A stretch of 21,196 nt of DNA from Caribbeanibacter sp964518305 (GCA_964518305.1 CAZFDK010000047.1:1-21196); one strand, 5' to 3'; positions 1 through 10,168 are shown, counted from the stretch's first letter. Program-made: numbers and translations. Notes: generated from the letters alone by a model not told the origin.

Positions 1-1021
1 GGCCGGTCGTCCCCCCTTCCGCGCGGGCTCCCACGCCCTCCGCCCGCTCCCCGGGGCGGCTCCACCGGTCCACCGCCAGCTCCCGGTGGGCCGGCGTGTA
101 CGGCCCCGCACGCTCCGGGTCGGTGGCGCCGTACAGCCCCACGACGGGGGTGTCCACGGCGTCCGCGATGTGGAGCGGCCCGGTGTCGGGGCTCACGGCC
201 ACCGCCGCCCCGTCCAGCAGCCACGCCAGCCGCCGGAGGTCGTTCTCCCGGGCGTCCACTACCCGGGCTCCGGTCCGGGCCTTCACCTCCTCCGCCACCC
301 TCCGCTCCGCCGGGTCGTCGCTGCCCACGATCACCGGCCGCAGCCCCAGCTCCGACTCGGCCGCCTCCAGGACCCGCGCCCACCGCTCCGGCCGCCAGTC
401 CCGGGCCTCCTCGGTGGTCTTCACCGCCACCGCCAGCGCCGGCCGATCGAGCTGCCGGTAGAATCGGCGGCGGGCGGCGCGCTCCTCCTCCGTGAAGGCG
501 AACCGCCACTCGGGCACCGGATCCACCCCCAGCCACTCCAAAAACTCGAAGTACTGGTCCTGGACGTGGCCCGGCTCCCGGGGCGGGAGGCGGTGCGTGA
601 CGAAGAGCCCGTTCAGGTCGGCCGAGCGCGCCCGGTCGAAGCCCACCTTCACCGGGGCGTCCAGGAGGGCCGTGATCAGGCCGGCCTTCAGGTACACCTG
701 GGGGTCCAGGACCAGGTCGAAGCTCCTCCCCCGGATCCGTCGCCGGAGGTCCAGCAGGCTCGCCGCGGCCTCCGGCCCGCTCCCGCCGCCGTAGACCACG
801 AACTCGTCCACGTGGGGATGCGGAGCCACCAGCCCGTGGGCGGCCCGGCCGATGATCCAGGTCACCCGGCACTCCGGCCACGCCCGGCGGAGGGAGGTGG
901 GAAGCGGCATCCCGTGCACCACGTCGCCCACCGCCGAGAGCAGCACGATGGCCACGGACCGCGGGGGAGACGGCCACGCGTCCCGCCGGCTGCGGGTGGA
1001 GACCGGGAGGAGTGGACTCAA
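1..1021 (-). CDS. Glycosyltransferase family 9 (heptosyltransferase-like), 3' end cut by window edge
   Basis: The minus strand is open from about 1021 to the left edge. The N-terminal stretch VAIVLLSAVGDVVHGMP matches the GT9/WaaC-WaaF start, where the GD loop lies near the acceptor site. The C-terminal part has GPLHIADAVDTPVVGLYG, the usual GT9 nucleotide-sugar-binding signature, followed by an AGPYTPAHRELAVDRW tail. Between them is KTTEEARDWRPERWA, the position where GT9 enzymes carry a K/R-W-P stretch. Family knowledge: these enzymes add heptose or related sugars from ADP- or GDP-activated donors to lipid A-core or other glycans at the cytoplasmic face of the inner membrane. No clean start exists: TTG at 1021 gives 22 residues before the conserved strand, while GTG at 955 begins exactly on it, and neither has a strong Shine-Dalgarno sequence. 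It is divergent from lptF, consistent with an envelope/LPS neighbourhood. The family is confident; the sugar and acceptor cannot be read from sequence. Confidence 0.85.
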   Translation of the reverse strand, partial: MSPLLPVSTRSRRDAWPSPPRSVAIVLLSAVGDVVHGMPLPTSLRRAWPECRVTWIIGRAAHGLVAPHPHVDEFVVYGGGSGPEAAASLLDLRRRIRGRSFDLVLDPQVYLKAGLITALLDAPVKVGFDRARSADLNGLFVTHRLPPREPGHVQDQYFEFLEWLGVDPVPEWRFAFTEEERAARRRFYRQLDRPALAVAVKTTEEARDWRPERWARVLEAAESELGLRPVIVGSDDPAERRVAEEVKARTGARVVDARENDLRRLAWLLDGAAVAVSPDTGPLHIADAVDTPVVGLYGATDPERAGPYTPAHRELAVDRWSRPGERAEGVGARAEGGTTG

Positions 1022-1303
1022 GGGTGAATGCGCCTCGTGGGAAGCTGGTTCCGACGGCGCCGGCCGCCGCGAAGCGCGGTCCAGATCGGCCGACCGCCGA
1101 CGAGTGCGGGCCGTGCGAGAGATGCACAAAGTAAGGGACTGCGGGTACGCTCTACGAGCCTCGACCGGACGCCTCGCCCCGGCCGCGGGGCCCGGGTCCG
1201 AGCCGCGCCATCCTGTCACCCGTCGATTCCATGGACGACGCCGCCGACGCCATCCGCGAACGATGCTGCCCCGGCGAGCTCGCCGACTGAGCCGGGCACG
1301 CCG

Positions 1304-2806
1304 ATGCGGATCCTGAGCAAGTACGTCCTCAAACAGCACCTCCCGCCCTTCGTGTTCGCGCTCACGGCGCTCACTCTGCTGCTGCTTCTGGACCAGGTGA
1401 GCGAGCGCTTCGGGGACCTGGTGGGGAAGGGGCTGGACTGGCACGTCATCGCCGAGGTCTTCGCCCTCTCGATCCCCTTCATCCTGGCCATGACCCTCCC
1501 CATGGCCGTCCTGATCGCCGTCCTCTACACCTTCAACCGGCTGGCCGCGGACAACGAGATCACGGCCATGAAGGCCAACGGGGTCCACCTCCCCCGCCTC
1601 CTGCTGCCCCTGGGGCTGGTGGCCACGCTGCTGGCCGGCGGCATGGTGGTGTTCAACAACACCGTCCTCCCGGACTCCAATCACCGGCTGCAGGCGCTGC
1701 TCACCGAGATCAACCAGAAGAAGCCCACGTTCGCCCTGAAGGAGCGGACGGTGAACGAGGTGAAGCCCCGGGAGCTCTACCTGCGAACGGGGCGCATCGA
1801 CCGGCCGCGGAGCATGCTCCGGGACGTGGCCATCTACGACCAGCGCGAGGCCAGCCGCCCGCGGACCACGTACGCGGACAGCGCCCTCATGGCCTACAGC
1901 CGCGACCGGACCGACCTGTACCTGACCCTGCACGAGGGCGTCACCCACGAGTGGCGCCGCGACCGGCCGGGCAGCTTCCAGCGCATCTTCTTCCAGAAAC
2001 AGATCATGAAGGTGCCGGACGTCACGAACCAGCTGAATCGGGGGAGCGCCGGCGGCTACAAGGGCGACCGGGAGATGTCCATCGGCGAGATGCAGGTGGA
2101 GGTGGACTCGGCGGACGCCCGGGCCTCCCGCGTGCGCCGCTCCTCGCAGGCGTTCGCCTGGGCCGCCACCCGGCACCTGCTGGGCGACAGCGTGCGGACG
2201 GAGGAGAGCGAGTACCTGGACTTCGTCTACGGCCCCGGCCAGCAGACCCGGGCGGTGAGCGCCGCGAGCCGGAAGCTGGAGCGCCGGGCCGCGGCCGACA
2301 GCCCGGGCTTGGCCCCGGATTCGGCGGCCCCGGACTCGACGACTCCGGACGGCGCGGCCGCGGCCCGGGACTCGCTCCTGCAGGCCCGGGCCCGGGCCGC
2401 CTTCGAGGTGTCGGAGTTCCGGATCGGGCTCCGCAACCTCCGTAGCTACCGGGACGGCAGCAGCGTCACCTCCCGCTTCGACGTCTTCACCAACCTCCTG
2501 GACAGCGCCCTCCAGCGCCGCAGCCGCTTCGCCGTCGAGATCCAGAAGAAGATCGCCATCCCCGTGGCGTGCCTGGTCTTCGTCCTCATCGGCGCCCCCA
2601 TCGCGGTTCGCTATCCGCTGGGCGGCGTGGGGATGGTGGTGGGGGTGAGCTTCGGCTTCTTCTGTGCCTACTACGTGGCGCTGGTGGGCGGCGAGGAGCT
2701 GGCCGACCGGCTGATCCTCTCCCCCTTCTGGGCCATGTGGGCCCCCAACATCCTGTTCGGGAGCGTGGGCCTCGGCTTCGTGTGGCGGGCCATCGAGGTC
2801 GGGTAG
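1304..2806 (+). CDS. lptF: LPS export ABC transporter permease LptF (YjgP/YjgQ family)
   Basis: About 500 residues. The start at ATG 1304 gives MRILSKYVLKQHLPPF, the standard LptF/G beginning; the open frame extends upstream to 1028, but that part looks non-coding. Membrane segments fall near residues 10-31, 45-68 and 96-116, then a periplasmic jellyroll, then three more segments near 412-430, 434-456 and 470-490. The cytoplasmic coupling region has EITAMKANGV, which contacts LptB in this family. RFAVEIQKKIAIPVACLVF matches the conserved re-entry into the second membrane half. Known role: with LptG and LptB2 it extracts LPS from the inner membrane and feeds it to LptC/A/D. Unusual: it is about 130 residues longer than the E. 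coli protein because of a helical, Ala/Arg-rich insert at roughly 258-405 that includes a low-complexity Asp-Ser-Pro-Thr stretch. lptG starts 6 bp after its stop, so the two are surely co-transcribed. Confidence 0.93.
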   Translation: MRILSKYVLKQHLPPFVFALTALTLLLLLDQVSERFGDLVGKGLDWHVIAEVFALSIPFILAMTLPMAVLIAVLYTFNRLAADNEITAMKANGVHLPRLLLPLGLVATLLAGGMVVFNNTVLPDSNHRLQALLTEINQKKPTFALKERTVNEVKPRELYLRTGRIDRPRSMLRDVAIYDQREASRPRTTYADSALMAYSRDRTDLYLTLHEGVTHEWRRDRPGSFQRIFFQKQIMKVPDVTNQLNRGSAGGYKGDREMSIGEMQVEVDSADARASRVRRSSQAFAWAATRHLLGDSVRTEESEYLDFVYGPGQQTRAVSAASRKLERRAAADSPGLAPDSAAPDSTTPDGAAAARDSLLQARARAAFEVSEFRIGLRNLRSYRDGSSVTSRFDVFTNLLDSALQRRSRFAVEIQKKIAIPVACLVFVLIGAPIAVRYPLGGVGMVVGVSFGFFCAYYVALVGGEELADRLILSPFWAMWAPNILFGSVGLGFVWRAIEVG

Positions 2807-2812
2807 GCGGCC

Positions 2813-3889
2813 GTGCGCATCCTCACCCGGTACATGGTCGGGAAGTTCCTGAAGATCTGGGGGCTCTGCGTCCTCGGGGTCCCCTTCATCTTCATCGTCA
2901 TCGACCTCACCGACAGCCTGGACAGCTACCTGGCGCAGGGCGCCTCGCGGATCGACGTCTTCTGGCACTACGTCTACGCCGCCCCCCATCAGGCGCTCCT
3001 GGCCTTCCCCATCGCCTCTCTGCTGGCCGCGGTCTTCTCCGTCTCGAGCATGACGCGCAACTTCGAGATCACCGCGGCCAAGGCGGGAGGCGTGAGCTTC
3101 TACCGCCTCACGGCCCCGGTGCTGGCCGCCGCCTTCGGGATCAGCCTCCTGGGCCTGGGCCTCACCGAGCTGGTCCCCACCACGAACCGGATGGCCGACG
3201 AGGCCCTGGGCGAGGGCGGGAGCCGCCAGGAGAGCGTGCGCCGCAACTTCGTCTACCGGTCCACCGGCGGCCGCGTCTACCGCGTCCGGCGGCTGGACGT
3301 CAGCGAGAAGTCCATGACCTCGGTGGAGATCCAGCGCGAGGGCAGCGGCGCCCGGTATCCCAGCTACACCGCCGTCTCCGACTCCGCCCGCTACGACTCC
3401 GCCCGCGGGCGCTGGACGCTGGACGAGGGTCGACTGCGGATCTTCCCCTCCGCCGAGCGCGAGATCACCTTCCGCTACGAGAAGCTGTGGCAGCGGCATC
3501 TCACCGAGTCCCCGGAGCAGCTCCTGGCCGACCCGAAGGACCCGGACGAGATGGGCTACGAGGAGCTGGGTCGGTTCATCGAGGCCATCGAGCGCTCCGG
3601 CGGCGACGCCGACAACCTGAAGGTCGAGCGCGCGCTCAAGATCTCCTTCCCCTTCGCCTGCTTCATCATCACGCTGTTCGGCGTCCCGCTGGCCAACACC
3701 ACCCGCCGCGGCGGCGCTCCCCTGGCCGTGGGCATCGCCCTGGCCACCACCATCGTATACATGGTCCTCATCCGCGTATCACAGGCGCTCGGGGCCGGCG
3801 GCGTCGTCTCGCCCCGACTGGCCGCCTGGCTCCCGAACCTCCTTTTCCTCGGCGCGGGATCGGTCCTCTACTGGCGCGTACGGACGTAG
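2813..3889 (+). CDS. lptG: LPS export ABC transporter permease LptG (YjgP/YjgQ family)
   Basis: 358 residues, close to the usual family length. The start is GTG 2813 (MRILTRYMVGKFLKIWG), six bases after the lptF stop. Three N-terminal membrane segments (about 12-35, 56-80, 98-118) and three C-terminal ones (about 278-298, 303-323, 335-355) flank a periplasmic beta-jellyroll with RNFVYRSTGGRVYRVRRLDV. The coupling helix NFEITAAKAGGVSFYRL matches the LptB-contact region. LptF and LptG are homologous; calling this one LptG rests on order (second gene) and on its lack of the large insert seen in its partner. It acts in the inner membrane as half of the LptFG permease. No LptB, LptC or LptA gene lies in the window, which is common because the ATPase is often elsewhere. 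Confidence 0.92.
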   Translation: MRILTRYMVGKFLKIWGLCVLGVPFIFIVIDLTDSLDSYLAQGASRIDVFWHYVYAAPHQALLAFPIASLLAAVFSVSSMTRNFEITAAKAGGVSFYRLTAPVLAAAFGISLLGLGLTELVPTTNRMADEALGEGGSRQESVRRNFVYRSTGGRVYRVRRLDVSEKSMTSVEIQREGSGARYPSYTAVSDSARYDSARGRWTLDEGRLRIFPSAEREITFRYEKLWQRHLTESPEQLLADPKDPDEMGYEELGRFIEAIERSGGDADNLKVERALKISFPFACFIITLFGVPLANTTRRGGAPLAVGIALATTIVYMVLIRVSQALGAGGVVSPRLAAWLPNLLFLGAGSVLYWRVRT

Positions 3890-4324
3890 ACCATCCTTCG
3901 TTAGATCGGAGAGCAACAGAGTGAAGGGGGCGGAGGGAGTGCGCGCCAACGACCGGAACTCCCGTCACAGCGGGCGATACGACGCATGTGGCGCTGAAGA
4001 GACGGCACCGGCGGCCGCGGAATCGTTGGGACGGCGCAACGCCCGGCTCCCCGCCCGCTCCCGACCGCCCGGTCCGTGGCTCCCCGGGGACGACGATCGG
4101 CGTGACCTCGGGTCGCCGTCGAACGCTGCAGGACCCCCGTCCCTCCGCCCCGGACGGACCGCCCCACGGAGCCGGCGGCGAATCCGTCGCGGTGAGCCCC
4201 GTCTCGGGCGACCGTCGGCCTCCCGTTTGCAATGCTAGGGCCGGGCCCCGACTGCGGTCTTTGTCCGCGATGGGCACTCCGATCGGGCCCGCGGCGCGCG
4301 GGCGTCGACGTCTCGGCGGGAGGA
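3890..4324. other. Intergenic region without a supported gene
   Basis: Between lptG and the GGDEF gene, 435 bases of roughly 70% GC. Open frames here on both strands read as arginine/proline/glycine-rich translations with no domain character, so I treat them as chance. I see no tRNA, no strong hairpin with a T tract and no clear promoter. The GGDEF reading frame is open from ATG 4232, but residues encoded by 4232-4324 look like translated non-coding sequence. Confidence 0.5.
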
Positions 4325-6781
4325 ATGGCTGCTGGGGGCAGGATGGACCCGGAATCACCGGAGGTGGACGAATCAGAGCTCGAGGTGCCACTGCCGGCCG
4401 CGGGCTCGTCCGCTCGCCACGAGCTGGAGAAGAGCCTGACGCGTCTCGCGGAGACGTCGGCCGATTTGGTGCAGGCGACGCGCGTCGGCGTCTGGGTCCT
4501 GGACCGGGACGGGAAAGCCCTTCACCGGGTGCATCTGTACGATCGATCGACCGATCGGCACTCCGCCGGCGGAGTGCTCTCGCGGAAACGGTTTCCCGAC
4601 TACTTCCGAGCACTGGAGAACGAGGGAGGATGGCTCTGCGCGGACGACGCCCTGGCGGAGGAGAGGACCCGCGAGCTGGCGGGTCCCTACGCCCGCCCGC
4701 TCGGAATTCGCGGCTGGCTGGACACCCCCCTGCCCGGCGACGACGTATCGGACGACGTATCGATGGTGGGCGTGCTCCGCTTCGAGCGGATCGGGGCGGC
4801 GCGCGAGTGGACGGCGTCCGAACGCAACACGGCGGGCAGCTTCGGTGAGGTCGTCAGCCGCGTGCTCCACCGCTACGGCGACGGGCCGATGAGCGACACG
4901 CCCCCCACCGGATCCGGAAACCGGGACCCGGGCGGCGATTCCCTCGAGTCCGGCCGGACCCTCCGACGACTCCCCGTGGGCCTCCTCCTCACCGACACCG
5001 AGGGGAAGATCCTGGCGTGCAACGACAGCCTGGCCGAGATGCTGGGCTACGAGGAGTCGGGGGAGCTGGTGGGGCGGGACGTGCGGTCGATCTACGCCTC
5101 CGATCGGGGGCGGAACGGCCTCGTCCGCTACCTCCGCAGGCGGCAGGGGGAGATCCGGCGCCACCAGGCCGAGGCCGTGCGACGCGACGGGAGCCAGATC
5201 TGGATCCTCGAGAACGCCGTGCTGCTGCCCGCCGACGAGCGAGACCGTATCCTGTCCGCCGTCCTCGATGTCACCGAGATCAAGGCCCGCGAGGAGGAGC
5301 TCCAGGAGCAGGCGCACCGTGACCCGCTCACGGGCCTGGCGAACCGCCGCCTCTTCCACGAGACCGCTGCCCAGACGCTGGCCCTCGCCGAGCGCTACGG
5401 CCGGCGTGCGGCCGTCGCCTACCTGGACCTGTCGGGATTCAAGGCCGTGAACGACCGCTACGGCCACGACGTCGGCGACCGGGTGCTCGAGGCCACGGGC
5501 GGGCGGCTCCAGGACGGGGTTCGCGACAGCGACCTGGTGGCCCGCCTCGGCGGCGACGAGTTCGCCATCCTCTTCGCCGAGGTGGAGGGGCGAAGCGGCG
5601 CGCGCGAGGTGGCCAACCGTCTCCTCGACTCGCTCCGGCGCCCCATCCGGGTGAATGGCCACGAGTTCCGGCTCCGGGCCCAGCTCGGCGTCTCCCTCTA
5701 TCCCGACCACGGACGGGACGCCGAGGCCCTGCTCCGCCGGGCCGACCGGGCCATGTACGCGGCGAAGCAGGTCGACCGGGACCTGGTCCTGGCCGACGAC
5801 GCCGAGGAGTCTCTGCTCGAGGGCCCCGCCGGCCCGGAGGCCACCCCGGAGGAGGGCGGGGTGACCGAGCTGGAGGAGCCGGCCGACCGCGGAACGTGGG
5901 GCGAGGGGCGCGACGGGGAGAGCGAAGAGCTCGAGGTCCGCCCGGTCCCGCCGGAGGAGCCGGAGGGGTCCGAGGAGCCCGAAATCTCGGCCACGAACGG
6001 GGAGCGCGAGACGGAGGAGGCCGCCGAGGGCCTTCGTCCCGAGATCACCGAGGAAACGCTGCGGCGGGCCATCGAGGAGGACGCGCTGGAGCTCCACTAC
6101 CAGCCCATCTACCGGGTTCCCGACCTCACCCTCACCGGGGCCGAGGCCCTCCTCCGGTGGGAGCATCCCGCGATCGGCCTCCTGGACGCCGAGGAGTTCG
6201 TTCCGCGGGCCGAGGAGCTGGATCTCGTCCGAGCCATGGACCGGTGGGCGGTCTCGGCGGCGGTCCGTCAGCTGGAACGTTGGCCCGCCGGCCGGAAAGG
6301 CGTGCCCGAGTGGATCGCCGTCAACGTCTCGGACCGTTCCCTGGCGGGACTCGCCTTCTATCTGGAGGCCATCCTGAGCCGGCGCGCGATGGACACGTCG
6401 CGGCTGATCGTCGAGGTCGTGATGCCGGACGGCCTCGAGTCGGTGGACCGCACCGCCCGGGTCCTCCGCTATCTCCGGGATCGCGGATGCCGCGTGGCCC
6501 TGGACTGCGACACGGAGCTCGGCAATCTTGTGGAGCTTCTCGAGCGGGGGGCGGTCGACATGATCAAGATGGACCGGACCTACCTGGAGCGGAGCGAATC
6601 CGGCGCGGCCGCCGTTCCGGGGCGCCTGTCGGACGTCTCCGGCTTCTTCGACGTGGACGTGCTGGTGAAGCGCGTGGAGACGGCGCGCCAGTTCCGGGCG
6701 GCCCGGGAGGAGAGCGTATCGATGACCCAGGGGTTCTATCACGGCCAGCCCGTGCCGGCGGACGAGCTCCGCGCCTGCTGA
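4325..6781 (+). CDS. GAF-PAS-GGDEF-EAL protein: likely active diguanylate cyclase with a degenerate EAL domain
   Basis: About 818 residues from ATG 4325, which directly follows GGGAGGA (spacing too short to be ideal); ATG 4343 is an equal alternative and ATG 4232 is less likely. Domains: GAF-like sensor about 35-180; PAS about 212-325 (LPVGLLLTDTEGKILACND); GGDEF about 331-495 opening with DPLTGLANRR and holding an intact GGDEF at 409-413; a Glu/Pro-rich linker about 496-575; EAL about 575-815. The product-inhibition I-site RxxD is present (R400, D403), nine residues before GGDEF as in active cyclases. The EAL domain keeps E607 of EALLRW, the Asn of VNVS, K748 of IKMD and the Gln of TQGF. It has lost the second Asp of the DDFGTG loop (here LDCDTELGN, Cys728) and the Glu of AEGVET (here VKRVET, Lys782). 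Inference: it makes c-di-GMP, and the EAL half may bind rather than hydrolyse it. No membrane segments, so cytoplasmic. Confidence 0.88.
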   Translation: MAAGGRMDPESPEVDESELEVPLPAAGSSARHELEKSLTRLAETSADLVQATRVGVWVLDRDGKALHRVHLYDRSTDRHSAGGVLSRKRFPDYFRALENEGGWLCADDALAEERTRELAGPYARPLGIRGWLDTPLPGDDVSDDVSMVGVLRFERIGAAREWTASERNTAGSFGEVVSRVLHRYGDGPMSDTPPTGSGNRDPGGDSLESGRTLRRLPVGLLLTDTEGKILACNDSLAEMLGYEESGELVGRDVRSIYASDRGRNGLVRYLRRRQGEIRRHQAEAVRRDGSQIWILENAVLLPADERDRILSAVLDVTEIKAREEELQEQAHRDPLTGLANRRLFHETAAQTLALAERYGRRAAVAYLDLSGFKAVNDRYGHDVGDRVLEATGGRLQDGVRDSDLVARLGGDEFAILFAEVEGRSGAREVANRLLDSLRRPIRVNGHEFRLRAQLGVSLYPDHGRDAEALLRRADRAMYAAKQVDRDLVLADDAEESLLEGPAGPEATPEEGGVTELEEPADRGTWGEGRDGESEELEVRPVPPEEPEGSEEPEISATNGERETEEAAEGLRPEITEETLRRAIEEDALELHYQPIYRVPDLTLTGAEALLRWEHPAIGLLDAEEFVPRAEELDLVRAMDRWAVSAAVRQLERWPAGRKGVPEWIAVNVSDRSLAGLAFYLEAILSRRAMDTSRLIVEVVMPDGLESVDRTARVLRYLRDRGCRVALDCDTELGNLVELLERGAVDMIKMDRTYLERSESGAAAVPGRLSDVSGFFDVDVLVKRVETARQFRAAREESVSMTQGFYHGQPVPADELRAC

Positions 6782-6857
6782 CTCGCCGCCGTCCTCGCCG
6801 GCCCGCTCGCGTCGAGCGTCATCGGCCCCACACCACCCCGACCCGGGACGATCACCC

Positions 6858-7283
6858 ATGAGCGCAGACGCCTCCGACGATTTCGACCCGCGGCGACACC
6901 GCGTGGAGCTGATCCGGGTGGACGTCGACGACCCGGAGGAGAGCGACGAGGCCCGCGTGGAGGTCCTTCTGCGCGCCGGGTCGCAGGGAACGACCTCCGT
7001 CCGCAGCGGTCCGTCGAGCATGGCCGGGCTGCTGAACATAGCGGCGGTGGCGACCCTCGAGGGCGTCCGGGAGCTGGTGCCGGACACCCCGGAGCTTGAG
7101 GTCACCAGCGTGGACCGGGTGCTGGGCGGCGGCTTCGACGTGCTGCTCGTCGTGGTACAGGCGCCCGGGGTGACGGGACGACCGCTGGCCGGCGCCATCC
7201 CCGTGGTGGACGCCGACCCGCACATGGCGGCGGCCGCCGCGGCTCTGGATGCCGTGAACCGCGTGATCGGTCGCGGGCGCTGA
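6858..7283 (+). CDS. Conserved-looking small protein of unknown function, two-layer repeat resembling a LeuA-type allosteric fold
   Basis: 141 residues, ATG 6858, 76 bp after the GGDEF-EAL stop on the same strand, so probably the same transcript. I do not recognise a named family. The protein splits into two similar halves. Each half has a beta-rich stretch (RVEVLLRAG; DVLLVVVQAPG), a G-rich turn, and an alanine-rich helix ending in ATLEGVREL (first half) or ALDAVNRVIG (second half). The strand-strand-helix repeat and the AALDAVNR ending resemble the C-terminal regulatory domain of 2-isopropylmalate synthase and stand-alone relatives in high-GC bacteria; this is a pattern impression, not an identification. 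No signal peptide, membrane segment or catalytic motif. Its position suggests an accessory or effector of the neighbouring cyclase, but nothing in the sequence proves that. Confidence 0.7.
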   Translation: MSADASDDFDPRRHRVELIRVDVDDPEESDEARVEVLLRAGSQGTTSVRSGPSSMAGLLNIAAVATLEGVRELVPDTPELEVTSVDRVLGGGFDVLLVVVQAPGVTGRPLAGAIPVVDADPHMAAAAAALDAVNRVIGRGR

Positions 7284-7539
7284 ACTCGCTCGCCCGCATC
7301 GAAGACGCCGCCCCGCGACGAGCGGCGACAGCGGAGCGAACGAATCGGAGGGAAGCTGGATACGGCACGCGCCGTGCATGGTCGTGTGGTCGTTCTCGGA
7401 GAACGGCACCCGAGTGCTCCTCGGCGAGGACGGGGGAGCGGGGGACCGCGGGCCGGGAACGATCGACCGATCGAGCGACGGAACGAGCGGACCAGCCGAG
7501 AAGAGCAGGACGCACGATACACGACGGAGGAGCACACAG
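7284..7539. other. Leader/intergenic region before cysC
   Basis: 256 bases. The cysC frame is open back to 7378, but the residues encoded there are unlike any APS kinase N-terminus and the good Shine-Dalgarno lies further in. A short inverted repeat GCACG-CGC-CGTGC is visible near 7362-7374. I see no convincing promoter or riboswitch. Confidence 0.4.
7526..7532 (+). promoter_or_regulatory. Shine-Dalgarno of cysC
   Basis: GGAGGAG ends 7 bases before ATG 7540. It fixes the cysC start at 7540 rather than the upstream ATG 7378. Confidence 0.85.
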
Positions 7540-8232
7540 ATGCCTTCGGAGAACGTCACCTGGCACGAGCATCCCGTGAAGCGCGACCAGCGCGAGGATC
7601 GGAACGGACACGAGAGCGCCGTCCTCTGGTTCACCGGCCTTCCGGCGTCTGGAAAGAGCACGCTCTCGATGGGAACTGAGAAGCGCCTCTTCCAGCGCGG
7701 CTGCTTCACCTACGTGCTGGACGGCGACAACGTCCGCCACGGGCTGTGCGGGGACCTCGGCTTCAGCCCCGGGGACCGAAACGAGAACATCCGCCGCGTG
7801 GGCCAGGTGGCGAAGCTCTTCGCCGACTCCGGCGCCCTGGTGGCTGCCTCCTTCGTGTCGCCGTACCGCGAGGTCCGGGACACGGTGCGGGAGATGATGG
7901 ACGACCCGGCGAGGGACTTCATCGAGATCTTCGTCGACGCTCCCGTCCCCGTCTGCGAGGACCGGGACCCGAAGGGGCTGTACGAGCAGGCCCGCGAGGG
8001 GGAGATCGAGAACTTCACCGGCATCAGCGCCCCGTACGAGGAGCCGGACGACCCGGCGATCCACCTTCGGACGGACGAGCTGGACCCCCCGGAGTGCATC
8101 GACCGGATCGTGGCCTACCTGGAGGAGCACGGGTATCTGAAGCCCGGTGCGTCGGTGGCCGAGTCCGTCCGCGCCCAGCGAAACGGCGACCCCGCCGTCC
8201 GGGCCGAAGAGGCCGAGGCGGTCAAGGAGTAA
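7540..8232 (+). CDS. cysC: Adenylylsulfate (APS) kinase
   Basis: 230 residues. Reaction: APS + ATP gives PAPS + ADP, the second step of sulfate activation, in the cytoplasm. Visible motifs: Walker A GLPASGKST at 33-41; DGDNVR at 61-66, the APS-binding loop; SFVSPYR with Ser107 at the position phosphorylated in the E. coli enzyme; and FTGISAPYEEP near the lid. These are all the hallmarks of a stand-alone CysC rather than a CysN-CysC fusion. The length is slightly above the usual 200 because of an acidic C-terminal tail of about 35 residues (EAEAVKE end). The transporter gene follows after 45 bases on the same strand, suggesting a sulfate uptake/activation pair. No sulfate adenylyltransferase (CysD/CysN or Sat) is in the window. 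PAPS may serve assimilation or sulfation. Confidence 0.95.
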   Translation: MPSENVTWHEHPVKRDQREDRNGHESAVLWFTGLPASGKSTLSMGTEKRLFQRGCFTYVLDGDNVRHGLCGDLGFSPGDRNENIRRVGQVAKLFADSGALVAASFVSPYREVRDTVREMMDDPARDFIEIFVDAPVPVCEDRDPKGLYEQAREGEIENFTGISAPYEEPDDPAIHLRTDELDPPECIDRIVAYLEEHGYLKPGASVAESVRAQRNGDPAVRAEEAEAVKE

Positions 8233-8277
8233 CGGGAGCCGTCCTCCCGGAGTAGCCCACCCGGCCCTCCCCTGCCC

Positions 8278-10050
<1,773 letters not shown>

Positions 10051-10152
10051 AGGCGTGAAGGCGGGCTGAAGGATACGTGCGTCGGATCCCACAAGCGCAT
10101 GACGGGCCTGCTGCCCGCCGCCTGACCGGACGACCTCCGCCGGACCGAGCCC

Positions 10153-10168
10153 GGTCGCGATCGCGACC
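10153..10168. promoter_or_regulatory. 16-bp perfect palindrome upstream of the 10237 gene, candidate operator
   Basis: GGTCGCGATCGCGACC reads identically on both strands, 69 bases before the next start codon. A TAGGAT-like hexamer lies shortly downstream. The site could be a dimeric regulator box; in a 70% GC background a CG-rich palindrome is weaker evidence than an AT-rich one. Confidence 0.35.

Noticed and set aside
86..1027. Plus-strand open frame over the first kilobase
   Set aside because: The minus strand encodes an obvious GT9 protein here; the plus translation is His/Pro/Arg-rich noise.
1022..1303. Divergent spacer considered for a tRNA or small RNA
   Set aside because: I could not form a cloverleaf or find a tRNA-type T-loop or CCA end.
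3903..3914. AGATCGGAGAGC resembles the Illumina adapter start
   Set aside because: It lacks one base of the adapter and sequence continues normally; no adapter continuation follows.
4373..7537. Minus-strand open frame of over 1000 codons opposite the GGDEF-EAL gene
   Set aside because: Its translation is Arg/Pro/Gly/Leu-rich without domains and it mirrors a gene with clear GGDEF and EAL motifs; long antisense frames are expected at 70% GC.
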